Source: Fontivita pretiosa (GTDB taxonomy: Bacteria; Planctomycetota; Phycisphaerae; Tepidisphaerales; Tepidisphaeraceae). Taken from it: a DNA stretch of 64,000 nucleotides. Shown here piece after piece: positions 43,049-53,393 of this stretch. The notes under the pieces are model-generated. The model saw only the letters and a program-made list of their open reading frames with translations, did not search any database and had not been told where the DNA came from. The stretch is from assembly GCF_050410795.1 (NCBI RefSeq), contig NZ_CP191258.1, positions 3,844,001 through 3,908,000 of the forward strand. The letters are read 5' to 3'. The translations under genes and the position numbers were made by a program. Each line of letters begins with the position of its first letter. The first letter of the stretch is position 1.

Positions 43049-43566
43049 CCGCTCATCCGCCGCCTGCGGGGCATTTGATACACCGGCAGTGGGGAAATAG
43101 TGTTGTAGGTGGGGTTGGCGCGGGGTAAACTTTGGAAGAGTCGTCAGGATGGCGGCGAGGCTGAGCGGTTGCAGTGCGAAGCCGAGGACGGCTGCGCAAG
43201 GCTGAGGAAGGTGAACGAACCCGCTGGCGGCGGTGAGTGTATCACCTATACGTGGTGGACCCGTGACCCGTGCGCCCGGCGCGCTACCAGGGGCGCGGCG
43301 GCACCCGAGCCTGAGAAGAGCCTTACGGACCGTTGGTTATCAGTGGCAAGCAGCATTGAAACGGCATCGCAGGGTCCGGTTCCCTCCCCGTAGCGTTTGT
43401 GGCACACCCGGGAGCAACCCAGGCGTTTGATCCGACGCGCAGCATGGTCAAGCATATGGACAGGAGCATTGGCGTTGCCCGCCGCAGATGTCGCGGGGGG
43501 CTGCCAGCTCGAGAGCCGACCCCGCTGCCCTGAGCGTCTGGGACCCGAGATTGAGGAGTGTTCGCG
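43049..43566. other. 518-bp region upstream of pilB, possibly structured
   Basis: No coding frame is convincing. Several strong hairpins are visible: TGCG-AGCCG-agga-CGGCT-CGCA near 43174-43199, GCGCCC...GGGCGC near 43272-43296, and a long-range AAGGCT (43198-43203) with AGCCTT (43319-43324). I do not recognise a known riboswitch, RNase P, tmRNA or SRP RNA. It may be a structured leader or an ncRNA. Confidence 0.35.
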
Positions 43567-45336
43567 ATGGCACGACACCAGAAGCGGTTGGGCGAGATCC
43601 TGGTTGAATGGGGAATCGTCACGGCCCAGGAGATTCAGCGGGCGCTGGACCACGCCAAGACCAAGAACCTGCGTCTGGGCGAGGCACTGGTGGACCTGAA
43701 GCTGTGCTCGGAGCCCAACGTGTACAAGGCGTTGGCCTCGCAGCACGGCATGGAATACGTTGATCTGGACAAAAGCTCGATTCCTGCCAACGCGATCAAT
43801 GAGATTCCCGATGACCTGATGCGCAAGTTCCTGGTGCTGCCGCTGGGCAAGGAGAACGGCAAGCTGAAGGTGGCGGTGCACGATCCGCTGGACCTGGAGA
43901 TGGACGACATCCTGCGTTTCCGGCTGAACAAGGAGCTGCGCAAGGTCCTGGCGCCCAAGAGCCGCATCAAGAACATTTTGGATGAGCTGTTCAACACGAC
44001 GGCGGCGACGACGATCGACAAGACGATGGACAAGACCATCGACCGCCTGCGCGATTCGCTGGACAAGTCCCTGGACAAATCGCTGGACCGTTCGATTGAC
44101 AAGTCGATCGACGTGGCGGGACTCGGCGAGGACGCCTCGGCGGATCCGACTCAGGCGCCGATCATCAAGCTGGTGCAGGCGTTGATCACCGAGGCGGTGA
44201 GGAACCGGGCCAGCGATATCCACATCGAGCCGATGAAGGACCGCGTGCAGGTTCGCTACCGCATTGACGGCGAGTGCGTGGTACGCGACCGGATCCCGCT
44301 GCGGATGAAGGGCCCGCTGATCAGCCGCATCAAGATCATGGCCGGCATCGACATCGCCGAGAAGCGCCTGCCTCAGGACGGGCGCATCAAGCTGACGATC
44401 GACAAGCAGAACATCGACTTCCGCGTCAGCACGCTGCCGGCGTATCACGGGGAGTCGGTGGTGCTGCGAATTCTGCGTCCGGACAGCGTGCGGATCGGAA
44501 TTCAGAACCTGGGATTCGAGGAAGAGGACTACAAGACATTCCTGAAGATCATCAAGCGCCCCAACGGAATCTTTCTGGTGACTGGTCCGACCGGCAGCGG
44601 CAAGACGACGACGCTTTACGCGGCGTTGAACGAGCTGAACCGCCCGGACCGCAAGATCATCACGGCCGAAGACCCGGTGGAATACAACTTCCCGGGCATC
44701 AACCAGTGCCAGGTTCGCGAGAACATCGGCCTGACGTTCGCCAAGATTCTGCGGGCCATGCTGCGACAGGCGCCCAACATCATTCTGGTCGGCGAGATTC
44801 GCGACCTGGAGGTGGCGGAAGTGGCGATCCAGGCGGCTCTGACCGGCCACCTGGTCTTCAGCACGCTGCACACGAACGACGCACCCAGCGCCATCACCCG
44901 ATTGATCGACATGGGCGTCAAGCCGTTCCTGGTGGCTTCGTCGATCCAGGCGGTCATGGCGCAGCGACTGATCCGCGTGCTGTGTCCCAAGTGCAAGCAG
45001 CCGGACAGAGAACCGGACCCGATGTGGCTGAAGCTGGCGGGGATCCAGCCATCAGACCTGAAGGACCGGATCATTTACAAGCCCCGTGGCTGTGATTACT
45101 GCACGGGCACGGGCTTCCGCGGGCGACTGGGCATTTTCGAGCTGATGCAGATGAATAATGAGATCCGATCGCTGGCCTTCGAACGCGCGCCGACGAACAA
45201 GATCCGCAAGGCGGCTCTGGCCAGCGGCATGAAGAGCCTGCTGATGGATGGGCGGCTGAAGGTGCTCAACGGATTGACCACGGCCGAGGAGGTCGTGAAG
45301 GTGGCGCAGGTGGAAGGGATCATCCTGGACAAGTAG
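43567..45336 (+). CDS. pilB: Type IV pilus / T2SS assembly ATPase with MshEN domain and tetrapeptide-repeat linker
   Basis: 589 residues from ATG 43567 (GAGGAG 8 nt upstream). The N-terminal MshEN-type domain has two RLG motifs (RLGEILVEWGIV 7-18; RLGEALVDLKL 36-46), the pattern that binds cyclic di-GMP in MshE. Residues 149-182 form an unusual run of (T/S)-(I/L/M)-D-(K/R) tetrapeptides. The GspE ATPase follows, with Walker A GPTGSGKTTTLY, Asp and His boxes (VGEIRDLEVAEVAIQAALTG), and a zinc tetracysteine CPKCKQPD...CDYCTGTG. It powers pilus or pseudopilus extension. First gene of the cluster, followed by a hairpin before pilT. Confidence 0.94.
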   Translation: MARHQKRLGEILVEWGIVTAQEIQRALDHAKTKNLRLGEALVDLKLCSEPNVYKALASQHGMEYVDLDKSSIPANAINEIPDDLMRKFLVLPLGKENGKLKVAVHDPLDLEMDDILRFRLNKELRKVLAPKSRIKNILDELFNTTAATTIDKTMDKTIDRLRDSLDKSLDKSLDRSIDKSIDVAGLGEDASADPTQAPIIKLVQALITEAVRNRASDIHIEPMKDRVQVRYRIDGECVVRDRIPLRMKGPLISRIKIMAGIDIAEKRLPQDGRIKLTIDKQNIDFRVSTLPAYHGESVVLRILRPDSVRIGIQNLGFEEEDYKTFLKIIKRPNGIFLVTGPTGSGKTTTLYAALNELNRPDRKIITAEDPVEYNFPGINQCQVRENIGLTFAKILRAMLRQAPNIILVGEIRDLEVAEVAIQAALTGHLVFSTLHTNDAPSAITRLIDMGVKPFLVASSIQAVMAQRLIRVLCPKCKQPDREPDPMWLKLAGIQPSDLKDRIIYKPRGCDYCTGTGFRGRLGIFELMQMNNEIRSLAFERAPTNKIRKAALASGMKSLLMDGRLKVLNGLTTAEEVVKVAQVEGIILDK

Positions 45337-45342
45337 TGGTAT

Positions 45343-45366
45343 GCGGCACGGATGTTTCCGTGCCGC
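45343..45366 (+). terminator. Hairpin between pilB and pilT
   Basis: GCGGCACGGA-tgtt-TCCGTGCCGC is a perfect 10-bp stem starting 6 nt after the pilB stop, followed by GTGTTTTCT. Too short a U-tract for certain termination; it may reduce read-through or stabilise the pilB mRNA 3' end. Confidence 0.55.
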
Positions 45367-45415
45367 GTGTTTTCTAGCGGCACCCGGGCGGCAAGGCCCG
45401 GTGGAAAAGTCAACC

Positions 45416-46660
45416 ATGGCAACGATTCAGATCGACCGGCTTCTGGAAACCTGCGTGCGTCGCGGGGCGTCGGACCTGCATCTGGCGGTGGGCAAGCCTC
45501 CCACGCTGCGACTGCACGGGCATCTGCGCGAGCTTCAGACCAAAGTGCTGGAGCCGGAGGACACCATCGCGCTGATGAAGTCCATCACGCCGGAACGGAT
45601 TCAGCAGGAATACGAAGAGCAGGGCTCCGGTGACTTCGGCTTCGCGTATGGCGACGAGGCGCGCTTCCGCGTGGCCATCTTCAAGCAGAAGGGATACTGC
45701 TCGCTGGTGCTGCGAAAGATCCCCAACAAGATCATGACCTTCGAGGAGATCGGCCTGCCGAAGATGGCCGAGCAGATCTGCCGCCGCCCGCGCGGGATCT
45801 TTCTGGTGACCGGCCCGACCGGATCGGGCAAGACGACCACGCTGGCGTGCATGATCAACTACATCAACGAGAACTTCGACCGGCACATCATCACGATCGA
45901 GGACCCGATCGAGTACTACCACCCGCATAAGAAGTCGATCGTGGTGCAGCGCGAGGTGGGGGTGGACGTGCCGAACTTCGCCGAGGCGTTGCGACGCGCC
46001 CTGCGACAGGACCCGGACGTGATGCTGGTGGGCGAGATGCGCGACCTGGCGACGATCTCGACGGCGATCACGTCGGCGGAAACCGGACACCTGGTCTTCG
46101 CCACGCTGCACACCTCCGGCGCGGCTTCGACGATCAACCGCGTGATCGACGCGTTCCCCACCGACCAGCAGGAGCAGATCCGCGTGCAGTTGGCCAACAA
46201 CCTGATCGCGGTGCTTTCGCAGGCGTTGTGTCCGCGAATCGACATGGAGGGACGTATTGCGGCCTACGAGTTCATGTACGTCACGCCAGCGATCCAGAAC
46301 CTGATCCGCGAGAACAAGAGCTTCCGCATCGACTCGGAGATTCAGACAGGCAAGAAGTACGGGATGCAGTTGCTGGACGATCACCTGTGGCAACTGTTCC
46401 AGTCGGGCAAGATCAGCGCCGAGGAAGCGATCGACAAGAGCAAGAATCCCGGGATGATGGTGGATCGTATGCAGCGGGCGGGGATTGCGGTGACCAAGGC
46501 GGACGATGCGTTGCTGGCCGAGGCCGAGGAGGCGGCGCAGGCGGGCGGCGGCGCTGCTGCGGCGCGTCCCGGCGCAGCCGCCGATGCCGCCGCCGACCGC
46601 GCCGCCCAGATCGCGGCCAACCGCGCCCGCATGCAGTCGCTGGCGGGAAGGAAGGGATGA
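45416..46660 (+). CDS. pilT: Pilus retraction ATPase
   Basis: 414 residues from ATG 45416. PilT features are: MATIQIDRLLETCVRRGASD opening, SDLHLAVGKPP, Walker A GPTGSGKTTTLA, Asp box IEDPIEYYHPHKKS, HLVFATLHTSGA His box, and the retraction motif region AIQNLIREN near the C-terminus. An Ala/Gly-rich C-terminal extension of about 50 residues (AEEAAQAGGGAAAARPG) is longer than usual. It drives pilus disassembly, so the cluster most likely builds a retractable pilus rather than a pure secretion pseudopilus. Confidence 0.94.
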   Translation: MATIQIDRLLETCVRRGASDLHLAVGKPPTLRLHGHLRELQTKVLEPEDTIALMKSITPERIQQEYEEQGSGDFGFAYGDEARFRVAIFKQKGYCSLVLRKIPNKIMTFEEIGLPKMAEQICRRPRGIFLVTGPTGSGKTTTLACMINYINENFDRHIITIEDPIEYYHPHKKSIVVQREVGVDVPNFAEALRRALRQDPDVMLVGEMRDLATISTAITSAETGHLVFATLHTSGAASTINRVIDAFPTDQQEQIRVQLANNLIAVLSQALCPRIDMEGRIAAYEFMYVTPAIQNLIRENKSFRIDSEIQTGKKYGMQLLDDHLWQLFQSGKISAEEAIDKSKNPGMMVDRMQRAGIAVTKADDALLAEAEEAAQAGGGAAAARPGAAADAAADRAAQIAANRARMQSLAGRKG

Positions 46661-46810
46661 TGCTGAATCGCGCAGACCAGGCCGTGATGGGCATGATGGT
46701 CTGTTGACGTGATCGGCGCATCACCGGCAAGGCGCAACGGTCGGTTTGCGATGTCGAGTGCAATGTCGGGATAGAGAGCTATCCGAGGAAACTGAGCTGA
46801 GGGTCAGGTC

Positions 46811-48787
<1,977 letters not shown>

Positions 48788-48895
48788 CGAAAACTGACGT
48801 GGCGGCGCAGCGGCGGGCGGGGAATCGGCCATCAAGCAGCGTGCTTTGCGGTTCGCAGTCGGGGCCGCCTGTTTCCTGGCGGGAACGCCAGCGCC

Positions 48896-48925
48896 TTACC
48901 GCACGCATTGGACATCGCGTACAAT
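48896..48925 (+). promoter_or_regulatory. Possible promoter for pilC and the pseudopilin genes
   Basis: TTACCG (48896-48901), an 18-bp spacer, and TACAAT (48920-48925, 5/6 match), 36 bp before the pilC ATG. The 173-bp gap after the second pilB suits an internal promoter. Confidence 0.35.
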
Positions 48926-48960
48926 CCCATGCAGCAGCCGGTGGCTGGGAGACATAACTT

Positions 48961-50235
48961 ATGCCAATCTACGCATTTGAAGCGATGAACTCCTCCGGGC
49001 AGGAGGTCAAGGACGAGATCGAGGCCTCCAGCTCCGAAGAGGCGATTGCCAAAATCCGTAGCAGGGGCTTTTTCCCGACCAAGGTGCGGGAGAAGGCGGG
49101 CAAGAAGAAGGTCGCCAAAAAGCCTGGGGAAGAGACCCGAACCGGCGGGAAGAAGCGGAAGATGCCGCTGTCGATCGGCGGCGTGCCCCGCAAGCAGCTC
49201 GTCAGCTTTACGCGCCAGCTCTCCACGCTTCAGGATGCCGGCCTGCCCATCCTCCGCTCCCTGCAAATCCTTGAACAGCAGCAAAAGCCGGGATTGCTCA
49301 AGGCGATCATCGGTGGCGTGGCCGACGAGGTCGAAGGCGGCGGCACCCTCTCCGACGCCATGGCGCAGTATCCCAAGGCCTTCGACAAGCTGTACGTGAA
49401 CATGATCAACGCTGGCGAGGCCGGCGGCGTGCTGGACCTGATCCTGGCACGTCTGGCCGACTTCATGGAAAAGGCCGCCAAGCTCAAAAAGAAGGTCATC
49501 GGCGCGATGATCTACCCGGCCGTGGTCATCACCATCGCCGTCGGCATCGTCTCGATGATCATGATCTTCGTGATCCCCAAGTTCGAGCAGATCTTCAAGG
49601 ACTTCAAGACCGACCTGCCGGCGATCACCAAGCTGCTTCTGGCCATCAGCCGCTGGTTCGCCCAGGATTACGGCTGGGCGTACGTGCTGTTCGCGCCCAT
49701 CGGGCTGATGCTGCTGGTCAAGCTGGTCCGCATCAGCGAGGGCGGCAAGTACGCGGTGGACCTGATCAAGCTCAAGATCCCCATCCTTGGCGGCATCCTG
49801 GCCAAGACCGCCATCGCCAGATTCACCCGCACTCTGGGGACGCTGATCAGCGCCGGCGTGCCAATCCTGGACGCGATCAACATCACCAAGGAGACCTGCG
49901 GCAACGAGGTCTACGCCAAGGCGCTGTCCAAGGTGCATGATGCGATTCGCGAGGGCGAATCGATGGCCGATCCGCTGCGCGCCACCAAGGTCTGCGACGC
50001 GATCGTGGTGAACATGGTGGACGTGGGCGAGGAGACCGGCGACCTGGACAAGATGCTGATCAAGATCGCCGACAACTACGACAACGACGTGGACGTGCTG
50101 GTCGGCTCGCTGATCAGCATTCTGGAACCGGTGATGGTGGTGATCCTGGGGCTGATCGTCGGCTTCATCGTGATCGCGTTGTTCGCCCCGATGATCAGCC
50201 TGATCCAGAGCGTCTCGGGTCCGGCCAAGAAATGA
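48961..50235 (+). CDS. pilC: Type IV pilus / T2SS inner-membrane platform protein
   Basis: 424 residues starting MPIYAFEAMNSSGQEVKDEI, the usual PilC opening. A Lys-rich linker (KAGKKKVAKKPGEETRTGGK) is followed by two T2SSF helical domains (about 80-200 and 280-405; FTRQLSTLQDAGLPILRSLQ, FTRTLGTLISAGVPILDAIN). Three membrane segments are present (IYPAVVITIAVGIVSMIMIF; YVLFAPIGLMLLVKL; PVMVVILGLIVGFIVIALFA). It couples the cytoplasmic ATPases to pilin assembly. GGGAG precedes ATG 48961. Confidence 0.94.
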   Translation: MPIYAFEAMNSSGQEVKDEIEASSSEEAIAKIRSRGFFPTKVREKAGKKKVAKKPGEETRTGGKKRKMPLSIGGVPRKQLVSFTRQLSTLQDAGLPILRSLQILEQQQKPGLLKAIIGGVADEVEGGGTLSDAMAQYPKAFDKLYVNMINAGEAGGVLDLILARLADFMEKAAKLKKKVIGAMIYPAVVITIAVGIVSMIMIFVIPKFEQIFKDFKTDLPAITKLLLAISRWFAQDYGWAYVLFAPIGLMLLVKLVRISEGGKYAVDLIKLKIPILGGILAKTAIARFTRTLGTLISAGVPILDAINITKETCGNEVYAKALSKVHDAIREGESMADPLRATKVCDAIVVNMVDVGEETGDLDKMLIKIADNYDNDVDVLVGSLISILEPVMVVILGLIVGFIVIALFAPMISLIQSVSGPAKK

Positions 50236-50252
50236 CCAGCCGGTGGCCAGAA

Positions 50253-50279
50253 GCCGAAGGTGAAATCAAGCCCTTCGGC
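50253..50279. repeat. Inverted repeat between pilC and first pseudopilin
   Basis: GCCGAAGG and CCTTCGGC form a perfect 8-bp stem around a 11-nt loop, followed by a short direct word repeat (GGGCATCGGGCAT). It opens the series of junction arrays in this operon. Confidence 0.5.
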
Positions 50280-50309
50280 ACTGGGCATCGGGCATTACCA
50301 GGACAGGCC

Positions 50310-51464
50310 ATGCATCAAAGAAATGGATACCGGATCGCGCGACGCGGCTTTTCGCTGACGGAATTGCTCATCGTGATGGGAATCATCGTTGTGCTGATCG
50401 GCATCCTGATTCCCACTGTCAGTCGCGTGCGAACCGCCGCCAAGGAGGCCGAATCCAAGGCGCTGATCTCCCAGCTCCAGGCCGCCATTGAACAGTACAA
50501 CCAGCAATATGGGGCTTACCCCGGACCACTGCCGAATAATGAGATCTGGGTGGGAGTGCAGCCCAAGGCGCCGACCAGCGAGCTCGTGGAACCCCTCATC
50601 TTCGAGACAGATGGCACCACGCCTCTATCGCGGCGGATCTACATCACGGGATCTGAAAATCTGCTCCTGGGGCTTATGGGTGGATTGCGTCGTGTTCAAG
50701 GCGGCAGCGGCTACGTTACTGTCTTTGATCCTGCTTTCGTCGGCAGGGGCCCGACGAGCCTCAACGAAGCCCAGCCGAAATCAGGAGATCCGCTGGTATC
50801 GGGTGTACCGCTGTCTGAAGGTCGATTTTCCGATGCTGTTGCCACAGCGCGCGATAGCGTCATCCCGGAAATCCTCGATCGCTTCGCTTCACCCATGCCG
50901 ATCCTTTACCTTCGCGCCAAACGCGGTGCGGGCAACGCTGTGATCAGCAACCCGACGCCCAACAACAACACCATCGTGACATACGGTATGTTCCGGCCGC
51001 AGAACGTGGCGATTCGCGTCGGCACCTTCCATCTCGAGCACATCATCGGTTACACCGGCGCTTTTATGGACAACAGTGATCAGCCGAGCACTTCCTGGCC
51101 TCCACCTGCCGGCGCCAAATCCATCGGCGAAGGCAAGCAGCTTTCCAGGGTCAACACCTCTGGCAGTCCGCGGACGCTTACTTCGCTTAATGGGCCACCT
51201 TTCCATGGGCTGGGTAAGACGGGCATTGACCCCAACGCCACGATCAACCCCAACGATCCGGAGCCATCCCGCAAGTACTACTACCCCTACGACCCCTACG
51301 CGTATTTCGTGAACCCCACGATGCCGCAGCCCACGCCTTCCAACCCTAACGTCATTCCCACGGCGCGGAACAAGGACAGCTACATCCTGATCAGTGCCGG
51401 AAAGGACCGCGTTTATGGAACTGACGATGACATCACCAACTTCGGCAGCGTCAGCGGGCAGTGA
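50310..51464 (+). CDS. Pseudopilin 1 (GspG-like)
   Basis: 384 residues from ATG 50310 (AGGA 5 nt upstream). The leader MHQRNGYRIARRG ends before FSLTELLIVMGIIVVLIGIL. The helix continues into KALISQLQAAIEQYNQQYGA, as in major pseudopilins of the GspG type. The C-terminal YILISAGKDRVYGTDDDITN resembles the GspG calcium-binding end. It is much longer than the 140-residue GspG. First of seven pilin-type genes behind pilC. Confidence 0.88.
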   Translation: MHQRNGYRIARRGFSLTELLIVMGIIVVLIGILIPTVSRVRTAAKEAESKALISQLQAAIEQYNQQYGAYPGPLPNNEIWVGVQPKAPTSELVEPLIFETDGTTPLSRRIYITGSENLLLGLMGGLRRVQGGSGYVTVFDPAFVGRGPTSLNEAQPKSGDPLVSGVPLSEGRFSDAVATARDSVIPEILDRFASPMPILYLRAKRGAGNAVISNPTPNNNTIVTYGMFRPQNVAIRVGTFHLEHIIGYTGAFMDNSDQPSTSWPPPAGAKSIGEGKQLSRVNTSGSPRTLTSLNGPPFHGLGKTGIDPNATINPNDPEPSRKYYYPYDPYAYFVNPTMPQPTPSNPNVIPTARNKDSYILISAGKDRVYGTDDDITNFGSVSGQ

Positions 51465-52524
51465 ACACCAAAGTAGTGAAGGGAATAGCGTCAAGGGCGG
51501 GACGGCCGGGTTCGAGCCATCAGCATCCTCTGCCCGTTACCCGTTGCGCTTGGCCCCTGCGCATCGGGGGTTTACTCTGCCGGAGCTGCTGACCGTCATC
51601 GGGATCGTGGTGCTGCTGGCGGCCATTCTTATTCCCGTGACGCTGCGCGCCCGCCGAGAGGGACTCAAAACCCGCATGACCATGGACATGCAGACGGTCG
51701 CAGCGGCGTTGCAGCAGTACAAGTCCGATTTCGGCGAGTTGCCCCGGTTGCCGCTCAGGTCGTCGCCGCAGTACCAGCAGGTCGTGCCAAACACCGGCGC
51801 CGCCGCGCTGGGCAAGGCGCTGGTCGGTCCCTACGGAACGACCCCGCCGCCGAACTACGACGGCTCCCGCGATTACAGGATCGGCGAATGCGTCTACGAC
51901 GGAAGCGAGTCCTACGTTTGCATTGCCCCGGCGAAGGCAAAGCCCGTGAACAACGACAGGTTCTGGGCCTTATTTGATCCTCGCGACGGCGCCGATGGAC
52001 CGGGATTTCGCGCTCGGCCCACTGTCGATAGCGACGGGGACGGCATCCCGGACAGCGGCGGCAAGACCTGGGGTCCATATCTGCAATCCGGCGTGCTTGT
52101 CGTCTCCGGCACCGTTCTGCTTGATCGCGAAAACAGCCCCATCCTCTACTTCCCAATTCGTGCCGCCAGGCAGAATCTCCGTGACAATCAGGCCAAAACG
52201 CCGTCCGGACAGACGTATCCCGTTTACGCTGGATTGCACGACCTGTCCTACGTAAACCTCAACAACAACATTGAGGCGTTTCGTCGTGCCGACGAGACGA
52301 CCACCGACGCCGCCCGCGATCGACTGCGCATGATGCTCGGGGACTACAACCTCAACGGGTACATCGACAACGGCGAATCGCCAGTCGAAGGCTCGTTCAT
52401 CCTGGTGTCGGCGGGTGTGGATGGCCTGTTCGGCGTGGTTGGCACCGATCCTCCCAACGCGGCCAACGCCAGGGAAAACAAGATTGCCCAGGAGAAGTGC
52501 GACGACATTGTGCTAGTACAGTGA
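51427..52524 (+). CDS. Pseudopilin 2 (GspG-like) with an inserted CBM5/12-like segment
   Basis: 365 residues from ATG 51427, overlapping the previous gene by 38 nt. Other ATGs lie upstream, and a TTG within 30 nt of the FTLPE site is also possible. The pilin helix is FTLPELLTVIGIVVLLAAIL. Residues about 140-180 (SRDYRIGECVYDGSESYVCI, PVNNDRFWALF) follow the Y-x2-G-E-x-V ... Y ... W pattern of chitin-type binding modules, also seen twice in the GspK-like protein. The C-terminus ILVSAGVDGLFG echoes the GspG calcium site. The true start is uncertain because a repeat-like stretch precedes the pilin motif. Confidence 0.83.
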   Translation: MTSPTSAASAGSEHQSSEGNSVKGGTAGFEPSASSARYPLRLAPAHRGFTLPELLTVIGIVVLLAAILIPVTLRARREGLKTRMTMDMQTVAAALQQYKSDFGELPRLPLRSSPQYQQVVPNTGAAALGKALVGPYGTTPPPNYDGSRDYRIGECVYDGSESYVCIAPAKAKPVNNDRFWALFDPRDGADGPGFRARPTVDSDGDGIPDSGGKTWGPYLQSGVLVVSGTVLLDRENSPILYFPIRAARQNLRDNQAKTPSGQTYPVYAGLHDLSYVNLNNNIEAFRRADETTTDAARDRLRMMLGDYNLNGYIDNGESPVEGSFILVSAGVDGLFGVVGTDPPNAANARENKIAQEKCDDIVLVQ

Positions 52525-52525
52525 A

Positions 52526-52665
52526 AAAGTGAACGCTGAAGGCAGCAAGGTGACGGCTGAAAGTAGAGGCCCGGAGGCACAGAGCACGCCATCGAGCCCA
52601 CGAGCCTGCGTGCCTGGCCGCCGTCGTTGGGTTCATCCTTCATCCTCGTGCCTCTGTCCCCCCGT
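52526..52665. repeat. Inverted short-word array (GGCACAGAG / GGATGAAGG families)
   Basis: Left arm: GAACGCTGAAGGC, GGCTGAAAG and GGAGGCACAGAGCACG. Right arm: CATCCTTCATCCTCGTGCC then CTCTGTCCCC, the reverse complement of words GAGGCACAGAG and GGATGAAGGATG. It separates pseudopilins 2 and 3 and runs up to the start of the pilin motif, inside the reading frame of pseudopilin 3. Confidence 0.6.
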
Positions 52666-53224
52666 GCGTCCCGCGTTCACCCTGGTGGAAATGCTGACGA
52701 CCGTGGCGGTGCTGATCATCGTGCTGGGGCTGATGGTGAGCCTGGCGCGGGATGTCCGGCGGCGATCCGCCGAGCAGCTTACCCGATCGCTGCTTCAGCG
52801 ACTGGAGGCGGCGCTGGAGCAGTATTTCAAGAACAATTCCGGGCAACTCCCGCCCGTCGAGCCGCTGTTTGCTGATCGCGCGGTGCCCGATCTTGCCGGG
52901 CTGGAGGACGCCGGCAGGCGCAACAACCGACAGCTTGTGGCGATTCTCAAGATGGACGCTCGCCTGCGGGCCAGGGATGTCGGCAGCGGCGTCGATCCGT
53001 TTCAGGATCTGCCCATCAGCGTTTACGACCATTACTCGATCCGCGACGCCTGGGGCTCGCCCATCGTCTTCATGCCCGGACAGCACCCGCTGATCGGCAT
53101 GGCGCCGTCGAAGATGGGTCAGGATCAGGCCTTCTTTTTTTCCGCCGGGCCGGATCGCAACTACCTGACCCGCGACGACAACCTGTACAGCTATGAGCTG
53201 CCAGCTTCGGCGGGCCAACAATGA
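52529..53224 (+). CDS. Pseudopilin 3
   Basis: Up to 231 residues from GTG 52529. The pilin segment FTLVEMLTTVAVLIIVLGLM begins about residue 49, so the leader would be unusually long and is encoded by the junction repeat. A GTG four codons before the motif (GTG-CGT-CCC-GCG) is an alternative. The body is helical (LTRSLLQRLEAALEQYFKNN) and ends FFFSAGPDRNYLTRDDNLYS, the GspG-like C-terminal pattern. Probably a minor or alternative pseudopilin. Confidence 0.82.
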   Translation: MNAEGSKVTAESRGPEAQSTPSSPRACVPGRRRWVHPSSSCLCPPVRPAFTLVEMLTTVAVLIIVLGLMVSLARDVRRRSAEQLTRSLLQRLEAALEQYFKNNSGQLPPVEPLFADRAVPDLAGLEDAGRRNNRQLVAILKMDARLRARDVGSGVDPFQDLPISVYDHYSIRDAWGSPIVFMPGQHPLIGMAPSKMGQDQAFFFSAGPDRNYLTRDDNLYSYELPASAGQQ

Positions 53225-53393
53225 CATGCAAACCTTTGGAAATGAAAGCCTTGTGTTGCGACCGTCAATCCTTGAGGATTGAAATTGCACCCGCGCGGTC
53301 TTACAAGACCCCAGCAGCAACGAGGTGGACACCGCGAATAATCGTTGGACGAGGGGAGACTTCATTCGGCTCAGCAAATGCTAAGGAGCCACT

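Noticed and set aside
43309..43350. CTGAGA...CCTT resembling part of a TPP riboswitch
   Set aside because: The conserved GAACCTGA and CCAGCGTAGGGA parts are missing, and the downstream gene is a pilus ATPase, not a thiamine gene.
43109..43393. 94-codon frame upstream of pilB
   Set aside because: No ribosome-binding site, no recognisable domain, and composition unlike neighbouring genes. It lies in the hairpin-rich leader.
43246..44871. 541-codon minus-strand frame over pilB and its leader
   Set aside because: The product is a mirror of the PilB coding strand with composition typical of antisense frames and no start signal.
53265..53282. TCAATCC-TTGA-GGATTGA followed by AATT, resembling one CRISPR repeat
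   Set aside because: Only a single copy was seen, with no spacers, no second repeat within several hundred bases and no cas genes in the window. Treated as a small palindrome.
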